Origin: Branchiostoma floridae
Lineage: Eukaryota > Chordata > Leptocardii > Amphioxiformes > Branchiostomatidae
Direction: 5' to 3'
NCBI RefSeq assembly: GCF_000003815.2
Contig: NC_049981.1
Location: 22,648,251 to 22,712,250 of the forward strand
Length of the DNA stretch: 64,000 bases
Positions 1-27,600 of the stretch are shown in pieces (position 1 is the first letter of the stretch; every line of letters starts with the position of its first letter). The notes under the pieces are model-generated. The model was not told the origin of the DNA, made no database searches, and was given only the letters and a program-made list of their open reading frames with translations. The position numbers were made by a program, and so were the translations under genes.

Positions 1-396
1 TCACGCTTCGTGCCCACTAAGTATTGACATATTAAAACAGATCACACAAGGCGTAAAGGTTCACAAATATTGTGAACAGTGTGGCTAGCAACAGAGTAAA
101 GCTAGCTAGTGACCGACCCACATAGAAAACAATAATGTACATGAAATAAACATTGAAGGTACATAAGCATTTAGGCTGATGAGGTACACAGTGACGGTAG
201 TATGGCAAAACGTTACACTGCTTCTTGCTGGTGTTATAATCAAGTAAATTTCGAAACAGTCTTTAATAGAGTGTTCTCGGAGGGAGATTGCGCCCCCTCC
301 AACAGGAAGTCAGTTGGTACAGTCCTTAAGTAAAGGTAGTTGCAGCTGGCTTGGAAGGGAACTTCACAGATCTGCTACCGGAGTGAGCCAACGAGA
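1..396 (+). other. Region upstream of SYT15 start (5' UTR / promoter side)
   Basis: About 400 bases precede the proposed ATG. I see no convincing TATA box or further coding exon, so the transcription start cannot be placed. Confidence 0.3.
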
Positions 397-15387
<14,991 letters not shown>

Positions 15388-15518
15388 CGTCATTCACCGC
15401 GGACTCCTCATCGCCAGCTCTCGCGAGGGTACACGAGAACATTTAGGAGCGTCGGCAGTTCTCGCGAGGGTAGACGAGAACGTTAGAGCCTCGCGAGATT
15501 TTGAGATTCATGCACCTA

Positions 15519-15562
15519 ATGTCCTTATATTAAGAGCTTTATGTCCTTATATTAAGAGCTTT
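15519..15562 (+). repeat. 22-bp perfect tandem duplication
   Basis: Two identical adjacent copies of a unit starting ATGTCCTTATATTAAG, in the probable SYT15 3' UTR. Confidence 0.95.
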
Positions 15563-16069
15563 AGAACCAAGGACCTTGATCTGACCAGCCAGTGAGGACG
15601 TCATAAGTGTTGTTGCTGTTTCAAATTCAAAACCTTCGGAGGAAGCTCCAGACAAATTTTTACGAAGTAGGCTCAGCCTCAGAGAGTCTCAGAGGCGTCG
15701 TGAAAAGATTCAGGTTTACGTGTAACGGTGTAAGGCAAGTGTTATATCATTTAGAATGTTACTAGTGCTCTGATTATCAGACTTATGCTCAGAATAGTGT
15801 AAATTGCCATATAGTCTGTCGTGTGTACGTGAATCTTACATGGATATACGGGTTTTCGTCACAACCCTATAGTCATTGACTACAGGCTGTATATGGCAAA
15901 GAATATATTATATCAATTCTAGACATCATGTTCACATTGGAATGAGTATTCTGTCCGTACAACTGTTGCTGCTTGACAGATTTATATTAAAGCATCCAAG
16001 AATCCGTTTCTTGGCGATGATAGATAGATAGGCTGCCTTATAAGATACCAAGAACAAAACTTGCTACTG

Positions 16070-16366
16070 GATACTTGTTCTCTACCCACATGACGTCACA
16101 TCCTATACTCGTGCCTGTGCCCCCAATCTCTAGTCTTGATTCAGGAAGAATTCCCAAAAGACTGGTTGCTGAATCTTGCTGTGTTTGTTAAATTGCTAGA
16201 CGGAACATCGATGCAACAAAATTGATACTCGATACTTTTCTTCATTGTCAGAGGGTCACACCCTATACTTGTGCCTGTGTCACCAATTTCTCTTTTTCAT
16301 TCGGGATGATTTTCAAACTCAAAGCGACCTGGTCTTGCTGTGTATGTTACAATCGCTAGAGGGAGC
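16070..16366 (+). repeat. Diverged tandem duplication, period about 161 bp
   Basis: The copies start at 16070 and 16231 and share 'gatactt', 'cctatact(c/t)gtgcctgtg', 'cttgctgtgt(t/a)tgtta' and 'cgctaga'-type ends. Substitutions and small indels show it is old. Confidence 0.75.
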
Positions 16367-18875
16367 TGCTGTTAGCTACTACATGTATTGTATAGGTAAC
16401 AACCGCCGTCTGGCTAGGTAGTCGAACAAAACATGTCAAGGGTGTCCTTGATATATTTTTGAGAGTCGCATATGGTATATGTATGTATAATATAAAAACA
16501 TATTATACGGAAATGTTTCGATATGAGATGTAAGGTATGATATGCTATACTACTTGTGGCTGTTGCACTCTTGCTATGTTTACAAGTTGTTGTGTTGTGA
16601 CCATTGCTTGTACATTGTACGGACGCAGACCACATTCAGCTTCTAGAATCCGATCGTTGCAGTAGGGCGACACCCTGTGTTAGATACGTTATTAAGATAG
16701 ATATTTCTACTGTCAGATAACATGAAAGATATGTCAGCAAACTCAGCATTGTAACTGTTACGACCAAGGGATGGTTTTGTTGATCTGTTGTTCACGTAAA
16801 AGCAAGTGTCTTGCTGAGCTTCTAATGTAAGATTGGGTCAATTAAAATGTCACTATTCTGGTCATTTCTTTTAATGCTAAGTTAAATCTACTTTTACAAT
16901 TATCACACGTTGTGATGAAGACGAACCCGAATTTGTTCGCACCTTTTTTTTACATTTAGTAAAAAAATGTATGGGCGTTCTTGGACATGTAATAGAATGA
17001 ACCAGAATGTATCGTTTTGAAGTTTTTCGTAATGAGCGATTGATAATAACTTGTTAACAGTTGTTATCAATGGAAACATAACGGCGCGGGTACATCCGGT
17101 ACAGATATTCGTGCGATGTTGATGTACTATTGCTATAGGATTTTCAAACATAGCACAGCCACAGGTTGTTACAGAACCAACCGCCGGAGCTAATAACACA
17201 ACAAGACAACTGGACTGTGCACGGCACACGAACGACTGCTCCAAGAAGAGTGCTCTCACACGACTACGTACGACAAATGCGGACGTCCGGACCCTTAAGG
17301 AACGTTTTATTTTAGAGAACATTCCCAGTGTAGGCACTAAATACTTCAACAGTGAACTTAATTACCCATAAAATTTCCCGTTAAGCATTTTCTTGTGTTG
17401 AGCAACGCCTTCTTTTTCTTGTGCAAAATTTGAACAGTTACTATTGGTATGGACTGAATTGTCATTCGCTTGTTTGTCATATCCAAATAGACGTATCTTT
17501 TACCTGTTTGCCACGCTAGTCAACTTGTTTACTGTGTGTGAAGATGAATGGTAGACAACGCCACAAAGTAAACAGCCGATGATGTCAGTCATCCCTGTAT
17601 CTATGATCGCTTTGAGTGCCTCATTGACTAGTTACGGTTTATTGACCTAACACTGTCACTATACATGTTTCAGTCCGTAACTTTCGTCACTTTGAATAGA
17701 TGCACAATGCCGTAAATCTGCAACCCCCCAACTGAGATGAAGCAACATCAGTCCATAGGCAGAGGAACCCCAAAAGAATGATCAATGCAATGCATGCAAC
17801 TCCTTTGCTGTTATCAATAGTCTCTGTTTCTTACTTTGAAATCGCAAATGAAAATGTAATTTCAGAATATAAGTGTTATGTTTCACCGTCTATCTATTAG
17901 TAGAACAATGTTCTAGGATCGCTACAGCCAAGCCCATCGGATCTTTCCTGCTCTTCCCGATATTTGTGTGTTGGCTTGTTTTACGTGCAGCTCTTTCCCT
18001 TACGCCTGAAACTCCCCATGCGCTGGCTTTACGTACCCATCCGAAATGGTGAATGCAGTCCCTCACACCATACCCGAGCGGGGGTAATTTTTTTGTAGTT
18101 GAGGACCTAAAATGATGTTTATTCGGCAATAATGACAAATGCATGTAATGGACTGCATGTAATGGACAAATGGCTATTTTAGCATTGATTTCACTTGCTT
18201 TACTATCAACTGTCAGACAAAAGATTTCACTGTCAACAAGCACAAATATGGTACTAGTACTAGTAGCGCCATACCTAGGTTTTATCAAAAACCTGCTGAC
18301 TTTGTTTTCACATAAGGCGCAATCTTATCACTAAAATCAACAGCACCCGTCGAAAGACACTGAATTAATTCGGAAAAACCCTAAACGCCAAGTATTACTA
18401 TCTGCTCTCAATTAGTGCTATAAGTAGTGATGGAAGATGTCCAGGCAGTCACACAGATGTTAGTTTGCAAGGCTTTATAATTGTGATCTATTGACCGGAA
18501 TTCCTTCGTCGACCAACAACCGGTGACCCGAGAGAAGAAACCCCTGCGAGGAAACTTTCCAGGGACAGCTGAACATGTAAACTGTGACAGAGAGTTCTAC
18601 TCTTCCATGGCAAGGCGTGATTAGGAGCGACACAAAGTTGGAGTGTTCCCTTGGTGCTTCGCACTGCCACAGTGAGTGAATATTTGTTGCATGTGTCCGT
18701 GTAGCTGATTTGTGTTCTACGCTGAGTTGGAATAGTTGACGTTACCTGCATTCTATGTCTATGCTTTCGTTCCGTTTTCCTATCAGATATCATGATATGT
18801 GCTTTACCAGCAGAATCGTTCGTCTTAACAACCTTGGCACTTGGCGGTAGATGCTTGGGCACCGGCTTTTACATG

Positions 18876-18915
18876 GGGGTGGGGGGTGGGGGGTGGGGGT
18901 GGGGGTGTAGGGGGT
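18876..18915 (+). repeat. G-tract cluster
   Basis: At least six runs of four or more G separated by single T or A bases, next to the foldback element. Four or more runs could fold as a G-quadruplex; this is inferred from composition only. Confidence 0.7.
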
Positions 18916-18919
18916 CTCT

Positions 18920-19058
18920 GATTCGTGATTTTCAACATGGGCTAAGGTTTCCTAATGCCAGGAGATGGAGTTTAGGCGCCTCTGGACCCTTCTGGTCACG
19001 CGAAAACTCCCTCTCCTGACACTTAGAGAAGCTTAGCCCATGTTGGAAATCACGAATC
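18920..19058. mobile_element. Foldback element with 27-bp arms
   Basis: The left arm GATTCGTGATTTTCAACATG and the right arm CATGTTGGAAATCACGAATC are nearly perfect inverted copies. G-rich sequence on the left and C-rich on the right extend the symmetry. No coding content. Confidence 0.8.
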
Positions 19059-19243
19059 ACCCCCTCCCCCCACGACGCTGTTAGAGGTCTGCGAAGAAGG
19101 CTAACATCATAATACACATAGAGGCGAAGGCACATACATGTACATACACACACACCACACACAACACACACACAGTCACGAACGCATGCACGCACGCGCA
19201 CGCACTCACGTTTCTTGTACTTTGGCTTCCTTCTCAATGCTTA

Positions 19244-19439
19244 AGCCCCTTTACAAATCAAGAATTTAGCTCGGCCGAGTTGTCAGCGAGCTCTAAATGT
19301 CCTAAATTACCAGGAGGCATGACCCTGATGCCTACGAACAAATAGCAGAGTTTCTTCGTCGGCATCAGGGTTTACATACCTCCTCGTAGTTTAGAGTGAC
19401 AACTCGGCCGAGCTAAATTCTTGATTTGTAAAGGGGGCT
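19244..19439. mobile_element. MITE with about 40-bp terminal inverted repeats and TTA target duplication
   Basis: The termini are AGCCCCTTTACAAATCAAG and CTTGATTTGTAAAGGGGGCT. The arms, which include CTCGGCCGAG, match over about 40 bp with one extra C. TTA lies on both sides (19241-19243, 19440-19442), as PIF/Harbinger-type elements leave. The length of 196 bp and lack of coding suggest a non-autonomous element. Confidence 0.85.
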
Positions 19440-19902
19440 TTATGACAACAATTACAATACGTATTTTTGCGTATAACTTAATTTGACTCAATCCTAAAAC
19501 AGAACGAGAATGTTGCTTGGCCTTGATTTGACCGTAGAGGAAGCAGTCAACATAAAACATGTTAAAGATATAGATAACACAGGTTGTTCCTATCAAGTGT
19601 CTTTCTTTCACCCCTCTGCCGAGTTTCACCTTCCGCCATACATGCTAATCATTTAAACGACTCAAGGCCTGTCACATGCGATAGAACGTTAAGATTGGTT
19701 GTGAGGATTTGGCAAGTTTTTTTTTTCTGGGCATCGGTGTGCTTATTTAAATGTGTTTATGAAAGTTCCGCTGTGGCTTGAAAGTCTTATACCTTGCGAG
19801 ATGTAGAACTACGTAAGCAAAATTTGATATCACTGTTAACATCACTCAAGCCATATTCATTCCAAACATCACGGGGGTTAAATACAAGGGGTGACTAGTA
19901 TA

Positions 19903-19983
19903 GTCTCCTGGCTCCCTGGACACGAACCCGGGCCCGCCAACCCACGAAGCCAACGCACTATTAAACCGCTAGGCTAAAAGGTC
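19903..19983 (-). repeat. tRNA-derived SINE head
   Basis: Read on the minus strand it has an A-box-like TAGCCTAGCGGTTTAATAG and a B-box-like GGGTTCGTGTCC at tRNA spacing, but no intact cloverleaf stems. This fits the promoter end of a tRNA-derived SINE better than a tRNA gene. Confidence 0.65.
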
Positions 19984-21077
19984 TGGAAAGGATACACTGG
20001 TCAGTCGGCGGCGCTTGAACATCACTGTTACACGTTCAGTCGATCTCTGATTGAGTCAATATCTTTCAAACCCCCAAACAAAATCGGCCCTTGCAGTTCC
20101 AGAAAAAGAAACTAGGGGCCCAGACAACTTATTCTCTGTATTCTCTTACTCTCAACTCAAAATGACTGGAATCATGACCAAAGTATGTCCGGAATACGAG
20201 ATATCAAAACCGCATCATTTCCGCATCATTTCCGTATCATTTCCGCTGCAGTGCCTTAAAATCGATCTAAATTTTGATACCCGCTACATTACAATTTTAA
20301 ATGATGCACCTTCGTGGATATACATTTCGCTTTCCCCGTGTGTTTTCCATTGACTGATGTACCGCTACTACCCGGTACATGCCAAGTTAATCAGTGCCCC
20401 TCAGCGTGGCGCACGGCACCCCCCTCCGGTAGGCTGTCAGCCCAGCAGACATCACTCAGACGTTTCTGGGCCAACTTACGTTCATCACATCAGATGGACT
20501 TAAAACTCAGTAGAACAGATGAAAACCAATCGGTATGTTACTACATCACAGAAGTATTTGCACATTCCGAAATATTGTAGAGTGTCAAGGGCGAGATCTG
20601 ACAACTTTAACTCTTTAGGTCAGTATTACGAACTTATTTTTCTGTACAACAATGAAAGGCTAAAATCAGCTAAATTTCACGCATGCCCTTTTTTCGATAG
20701 AAAGAAACACGTTAACGACATGCTTTGATATGCTACCTGAAATATAGCTTGAGCTTCAGAAGCAGTCCAGTTTCACCACAACACTTGACCTTTCCCGCCC
20801 TCTGGACAAGTCCCAAGAGAAGTTAAAGTAAGTACAAAGCGACTCTGTGTTTCACCTGGCACCACTATTATGTTTGCTAGCGGCCATGTTTCTATTTGCT
20901 CTCATTGTGTTTGAATAGGAAACTCCCCAGTATGTGAACTGTAGCTAAACTTTAACCGCAAATTTGTTTTCTGGAGAAATACAGGCCGACTGGGGGTGGT
21001 GCCGCGGGACAACGCCCACTGAAAACTTTAATTGGTTCTTCATCACTTGCTGGGAGTCCGCTCCTTTCGTTACAAGA

Positions 21078-21691
21078 ATGGCTTCCTGTCTGGAAAAGTT
21101 TGGTAAGAAGAGACTTCTCTTGCTCGTCGGTTTCCTCGTAGTCGTCGCGGCTATCATCGGGCTCATCGTCGGCGTAACCACCAACCAGGCCGCGAGCACA
21201 AGTCCAGGAGACTCCGATGAATCCGCGGGAGACGAGGCCACGACGGCGGCGGTTCCGACGACGACGACTCAGACCATGTGGCCGCCGGACAGCCCATGGC
21301 TGACCCTCCGCCTACCCGACTACATCGTCCCGGTACACTACAACCTCACCCTCCAGCCGGATCTCGTGGCTGACACGTTTACTGGGAAGGTAGCCATGGA
21401 CCTGAAAATCAGCCAACCCACCAAGTATATCCTTCTACACATCAACGAACTTGAGCTCCAGACACCGACCGTGGAGCAAAAACTGACGGGGGCAACTTAC
21501 AATGTCCTCCGTACGTTCGAATATCTACCCAACCAGTTTTACATCATCGAAATGTCGGGTGAGATTCCGGCGAACAACGCAAACGACGCCGGGGACATGT
21601 ACGTGGTGACGGTGGACTTCAGCGGCAGTCTTGTCGGCCACATTGTGGGATTTTACAAGAGCACTTACACCAACTCCCAGGGCGAGACCAG
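21078..21691 (+). CDS. M1 aminopeptidase exon 1: anchor, stalk, N-terminal beta domain
   Basis: ATG in AAGAATGG context. It encodes [12 protein letters not shown], a hydrophobic anchor ([20 protein letters not shown]), an acidic and Thr-rich stalk, then [19 protein letters not shown] and HINELELQ, all M1 N-domain hallmarks. The open frame extends upstream without another ATG. Donor GTACTT, phase 2. Confidence 0.9.
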
Positions 21692-24600
21692 GTACTTACG
21701 TATAGACTTCTTCTAATAATTCTAATCTGTTTCTGATTAAGCTAGGCACATTTAACGGTTTGCTAGGCCCATGGGGGTGTGAAGTTAAGACAGTTTTGCT
21801 CTTAAGTGACAACTTTAATCTTGTAGACAACCACATACAAGTACCTCGAATAACCGCACCGTTAAAAGAATAAATATGACCCCGATAACGTAACGACATA
21901 CAATCTTACAAAGTTTCCATTAAGTATGATGCAATATTACAATGTTGCATCATATCCTATAGTCTACATTGATTGCGTTTCAGGCATGTGACATTTGTAT
22001 GTACTTGATATCCGTCACATGTTCCTTATCTAATCCGACCCTGTTCCAATTGAGATAAATGTTACAAAACACACACACGCCTTACGTCAAACGACAATGC
22101 AGGAGATCTTTCTCTAGATTATCCGTCTCCAGCGGTCTTTTCTATCCGGCTTGCTATCGATCAAGAAAAGAAAACAGCCCTTTCAAAATACCCGGTAGTT
22201 TGTAATGTAGTTTGTAATGCTTGGTACAGTTAGTTACAACTGTTACGAATCTCTCTCTGTTTAACGCTGACGTGAAACAGTTGATTTATGGGTGGGTCAG
22301 GCACTTTCATTTACAAACATTAAACAACTATGTTTTAGTACGTAAGATACAACGTTACATGATTTCGCGGTTTTTTAAAAGTTGTAGTTGAATCATATTG
22401 CTACGAGTTATTCATTGTCATATTTCATTTATTTCTTTATTTAGATTTCTTAAATCTTATGGTAGTCGACGGGTAATTACAGGCGTTTCCAGTGCCACTT
22501 GAAGGGTGTAAACATGTTAAAAGCTGTCGAACAGGGCTGCAAATATAGCATCTGTGTGCTGTGCAAGCAGTGAACTCTTTTGGGAACACCATAGAACAAT
22601 AAAAGTGTAATATTTGTAGCTGTCCAGTTTTAACAGCTAGAGATGTGTTAGTCACGGTTCAAATGACTTGCATAATACCGGCAAACACTGTCTTTTAAGA
22701 CAGTATAACTTATGACAAACAACAAATTAAAATTTGTTGTTTGTCATAAGTTATACCTAGTTACTAATCTCAAAGCAGATGCAATGATTCAGCACAATGT
22801 TTTCCTCGTGTTGGTGCAACAGTCTTTCATGAATTGCACCTTTTTTAAGGATTTGCCTCTTCTCATTTCGAGAAATCGGTTCCTAAAAAAAGAGGCAAAT
22901 CACTGAAATATCGCAATACTTCAAAGAGGTTCTAAATGGGGCATAAAAACGCGTAATACACTGAGTATGAGTCGGGTTCTTACATCTGCTTCATAATTGC
23001 CCAATCAAAACCTTTTTTGAACGACCACAAATAAGTTCCATTTTTTGAATGTTTGTTATTTCAAAGCTACACTAGGACGTAGATGTTGAAAGGACCTAGT
23101 AACCACTCACTGTAAAATCGCATACAATAACAGCAAGGATAACTTCCTGTCCCCTCTCTCACCGATCAAACGAAGCTATATAATCTCAGAAAGTGGCAAA
23201 ATGAACAGCTAAAGCAAGGAATTAAAACCAACGATGTTCATCTGGAGAAAAAAGGACCAGGGGGCATGTCTACAATGAGAACTGTAAACGCAACGGTACA
23301 TTGAACGTCTTTGTCAATTATGGTTCCTACCGTTGACATGTTCCCGTTGGAACATGTCCAGCGATTTTTCTTCTATCAAAACACGACCCCCTTCTGTCGC
23401 CAGCAGGTTTTTAAGTGCTTTTTTTTAAGTGCTCTGTCTGTACCACCTACCCGGCGACATGATTTTCTGACTGACTGGTGTTAGTATTGCTTGAAATAAG
23501 GAACATAACCCTTGGGCAGAAATCAAATGATGTTTTGATTTTATAAACGAGTACTCTGTTTCAAAGTTAGAGCTTCTTGTGGGATTTGAAGTGGAAAAAA
23601 GTCCATAATCAGACTAACTTTTGTTACAACATTTCATCACAAAGAAACTGGCTATTATAACCCAATAAGGCCACGTTGACCCAATTTTCGCCCGTTGCCC
23701 CCCCCCCCCCAAAGAGTTAGCCGTACAAAGAAGCTACAAAATGACCAAATACATGTCCTAGATTGCACAAAATCATAGGAATACTTTTGAGTTAAATCAT
23801 CTCGAAGAAGATCAGAAGATCACTGTATATATCGTACAATTGCACGCTTAATTGGCAATTCCTTTTCAATATCACCCTTTGTAGATATATAGACTTTTAA
23901 AGACCAAAGGCACACACACACCACACACATACAATGGTCTGAGCTAGGACACTTGATGTGCCAGAGATCAAAATCAGAGGCATTTTATTTATTTATTCGT
24001 TCGGCTGTTTACAGACAGCCAGGACTGCCCAACTAGCCATAGGATATTGCCAAGGGCTAGCCCTGGGAGAGAACAATACATGTTACATATAAAATCATTG
24101 CAGTAAACATTATCAATATAAAATCACTATCATTGACATAGCAAAATTTGGTGACAAATTTACAAATGTTCATCATATATATATATATACATCATATACA
24201 ATATGTACACATAGGAAATCACATAGCATGGTGTAGGGTCTCCGAGGGAGAGCCAGGCTTTGGCTTTGAAGGAGGATAATGTGCGAGCTGTTTGGGTTTC
24301 AAGTGGAATAATGTTCCATAACTGAGTGGCTCTGTGGAAGACGGTTTTCTGGGTACGTGCACTTTTAGTACAGGCATTATATTGAAGCATCTTCTAACTT
24401 TTCTATAGATCTTTGGCTACCAGCAAATTCCAGCCCACTGACGCCCGGAGGGCCTTCCCTCACTTCGACGAACCGGCCCTGAAGGCGGAGTTTAGCACCA
24501 TTCTCATCCACGAGCCGGAATACATCGCTATCTCAAACATGCCCATAGAGGTGAGTCACACGTCTGGTACCTCCGGGAAGGAGGTATTGTTTCCAGTGGG

Positions 24601-27600
24601 TGGTTGTGTGTATGTTTATGTATGGCCAATGGCCCGACGTAGTTGAAATGTAATGATAGTTGCTGTCTGGGTAGGTGTCGCGATCCCAAAGTTGCGATCC
24701 TAGCCATGTTACTTGCTTCTATAGAAGAATGTCTTCTTTTACATTATCTTTTCTGAACATGCTGTGGTATTGATTCTTTTGTGGCAGATAGTTTGTAGGA
24801 CCAGAAGTGGTTTGTAAGTCAAGGTTCCCTGGCACCTTGTTCTGAAACTGCAGGGGGACTAGTGACTTTTTTGTCATATCTAGTCTTGCCTGTTCAGCCA
24901 AAGCGAAAACTATTTCCTGGGAAACTATGACAGGCAGCCAGCTGCTGACGTCACATTTTCGCAAGGTCACGTGGTCTTAGGGATTGGTTATTTGAAGATG
25001 AAGAAGGCTGTAATACGGACTGATTTGTGTTGGGACGTAGTTTGTACATTACAAGCACAAATGTGTTTCTATGCTGATTATCTTTTTTTTATTGAAAATT
25101 GAAGCACGTAGAAAATGCATCCGCCCGCGCGGCAGATCATCACTTCTGTTCAGTGTTTTAATGGCGGTGTATCGCATCAGTCCCTTCTATCTTTATTCAC
25201 TCATCTTGTCTTCATCCCCAGGCGGCTTACACCAGACCAGACGGGCTTGTAGAGACCCATTTCCAGAGATCGGTCCCTATGAGCTCCTACCTCTCTTGTT
25301 TCATTGTGTGCGACTTCAAGTACACGGAAAGCGTCACACATGGCGGAACTCCGGTAGGTATGAAACATGGACTTAACATATATGCTTCAAAACTATTCAC
25401 AATATCTTCTGTAAACCATGTATCTATTTCTTCTGAAGGAGATCCGATGTGCAACGTCTATAGCAGATGGATTTGGGCATGCAAAGCAAACATTTCGGTC
25501 ACTTTCGTTCTTCCTCATTAAATCACAATTAGACCATCGACACCCCTTCCTCTAACGTTCTGTAGGGAGGTCAGTATGGAACCTAAATTAGCATAATAAA
25601 TGTTAGAGTGTCTCGGGATCATCTCAAGCCAGATTGTATCGTCATATCGTCGACTGACGTTTGTTTGCCTGATACCCATATCTTGATTTGAAGACATGAC
25701 GATAATGTTTGGCTTCAGGTGGTCCTGAGGTACTTAGTATTCTGCCACCTGATAGGCCAGGCTAGGTTACATACCATCCTCCTTGAAGGACGCTGGAAAT
25801 ACCCTCCAAGACTAAGCCTGCTCTAGTCGAAAAAATGCGGCACATAAGGAAAAGGTCACGATTTCCCCCATCAACCTCTGCTCGGAGAGTAGCTAGTGAA
25901 AGGAAATTGTAAACAACCTACCACCGCTTTTTAGGCACTTACGGCCATTTTGATGGCGTAGCTTGAACGCGAATGCTCATCTAGAATCAGGGAAGCTCAA
26001 TGACAATGTAGTCAGTGTACAGCCAGTCAACCCGTAGTCACGTTGTTACTAATCCTGAAAACGCACGTCTGGAGTCTCCAGTAAACTGCAAATGAGTGAA
26101 ATAATTTTGCAAGATGACTGGAAGGACTGAAATTGTTTGACTTCCATTCACCTCAGATTCGCGTGTACGCGACGCCTGACCAAGTAAACAACACGATGTA
26201 CGCCCTGGACATCATGAGGAACATCACAGACTACTTTGAGGAGGTTTTCCAAATACCTTATCCCCTGCCTAAGCTTGGTGAGTAATAGCCAAAATTAGCC
26301 ATCGTAGATACTTTCATCATCATCCGAGCGTGCTGGTTGCACGGAGGGATATGACTTTCTCCCTCCATCCTTCCCTATCCTCCATGGACTCTACTGCCCG
26401 CCTGCCCGCCTGCCCGCCCTAACCCGGGAGCCTCAGCTCCCCCGGGCCCCCTACTTTTGCCCCTCGCGGGGTCATTTGGGGGTATATATGCAGATGCAGA
26501 TGCAGATACTAAATATCAACACATGAAAAAGGGTGGACACAATAAGCCCTCTCTCACAGAGATCGGAACGTATGTGCGGCAACAGGAGTTTTAGGTAATA
26601 TGTCAAAGGTAAACTTTAAGGCACACAAAAAGAAAACAAAACCTGTCTCGGCCTAGTTATGCAAAGGGAGACAACAGAATTGTAAAGAATGTTTTCAATT
26701 TCGGGGCCATTACTTTTGACTTATTACCTAGACTTCCTTTGGCCGCACATGCGTTCTGATCTCTGTGAAAGGGCGTATAGGGTGCCACGACGCTACCTAC
26801 CGGCAGTTTTTAAAACTGCAGCAAATAGCGTTATACTAAGAGTATATTCCTTCCAAATTCCCTGTTTTCAGACCAGATTGCCATCCCTGACTTCGTGTCG
26901 GGCGCCATGGAACACTGGGGCATCATCACCTACCGCGAGACGAACCTGCTGTACGAGGAGGGCGTGTCTTCCGCCGGGAACAAGCAGCGGGTGGCTAGTG
27001 TAGTGTCTCACGAATTGGCTCATATGGTGCGTAAACCTGCATTCATTTGGTTAATGCAAATTTTTTTCAAGCAATGACTGTTTTTAAAGGCAAGGTACAT
27101 ACCTCCTAATTTTCCAGTCCGTCTTGATCCCGGATAGTGGCCTAGTCTCGATCTCGCGAGAGAGCACGAGACTAGGCCTGGCTTGCGTAGGTCATCGGCC
27201 CCCTCCCGACCCCCGCCTCCTTGCGGAGTAGGGTTAGGTAGGACTTGGGCAACTTCCAACCCTCAATGCGATTCAGCTTCGTTTTAAACCTGCATTATTT
27301 TCGCCAGTGGGCTACGCCATGTTGTTTGTCTGTTTGCGCGACCATGTTGTTTGTTTCTTGTTTGTTGGTTGATACCATGTTTTTTTTTTATTATTTCCTC
27401 TATTTACGGAAATTGAACAATCATTTGGTAGAAAATAACTTGAAATTTAGGTTTAGCATTAAATATGTTTTGGGTTAATAGAGAAAAACGTGAATACTTT
27501 GGGCAATTTTAGCATTGACATTCGGGCCTTGATCTTATAGGCAATATGAGATGGCATATATGCCAGGATCATATACTCTAAGACATATAGATATATATAT

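Larger units (their letters stand above)
15388..21077. other. Intergenic region between SYT15 and the aminopeptidase
   Basis: The first part should hold the SYT15 3' UTR; only weak ATTAAA signals occur (15986-15991, 16841-16846). Several repeats inside are listed separately. A first non-coding exon or promoter of the aminopeptidase may lie near the right end, but nothing marks it clearly. Confidence 0.5.
21692..24408 (+). other. Aminopeptidase intron 1
   Basis: 2.7 kb without recognisable coding. It contains the 54-bp hairpin, a small inverted pair (GATTTGCCTCTT at about 22850 and its complement near 22898), a poly-C run near 23698-23711 and the LINE fragment at its right end. Confidence 0.6.

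Noticed and set aside
165-200. CTGATGA word, as in hammerhead ribozymes
   Set aside because: No properly placed GAAA and no pairing stems around it.
20964-21077. Upstream extension of aminopeptidase exon 1 by 38 codons
   Set aside because: The frame is open but starts at TTG, has no ATG, and would put extra residues before a typical short cytosolic tail and anchor.
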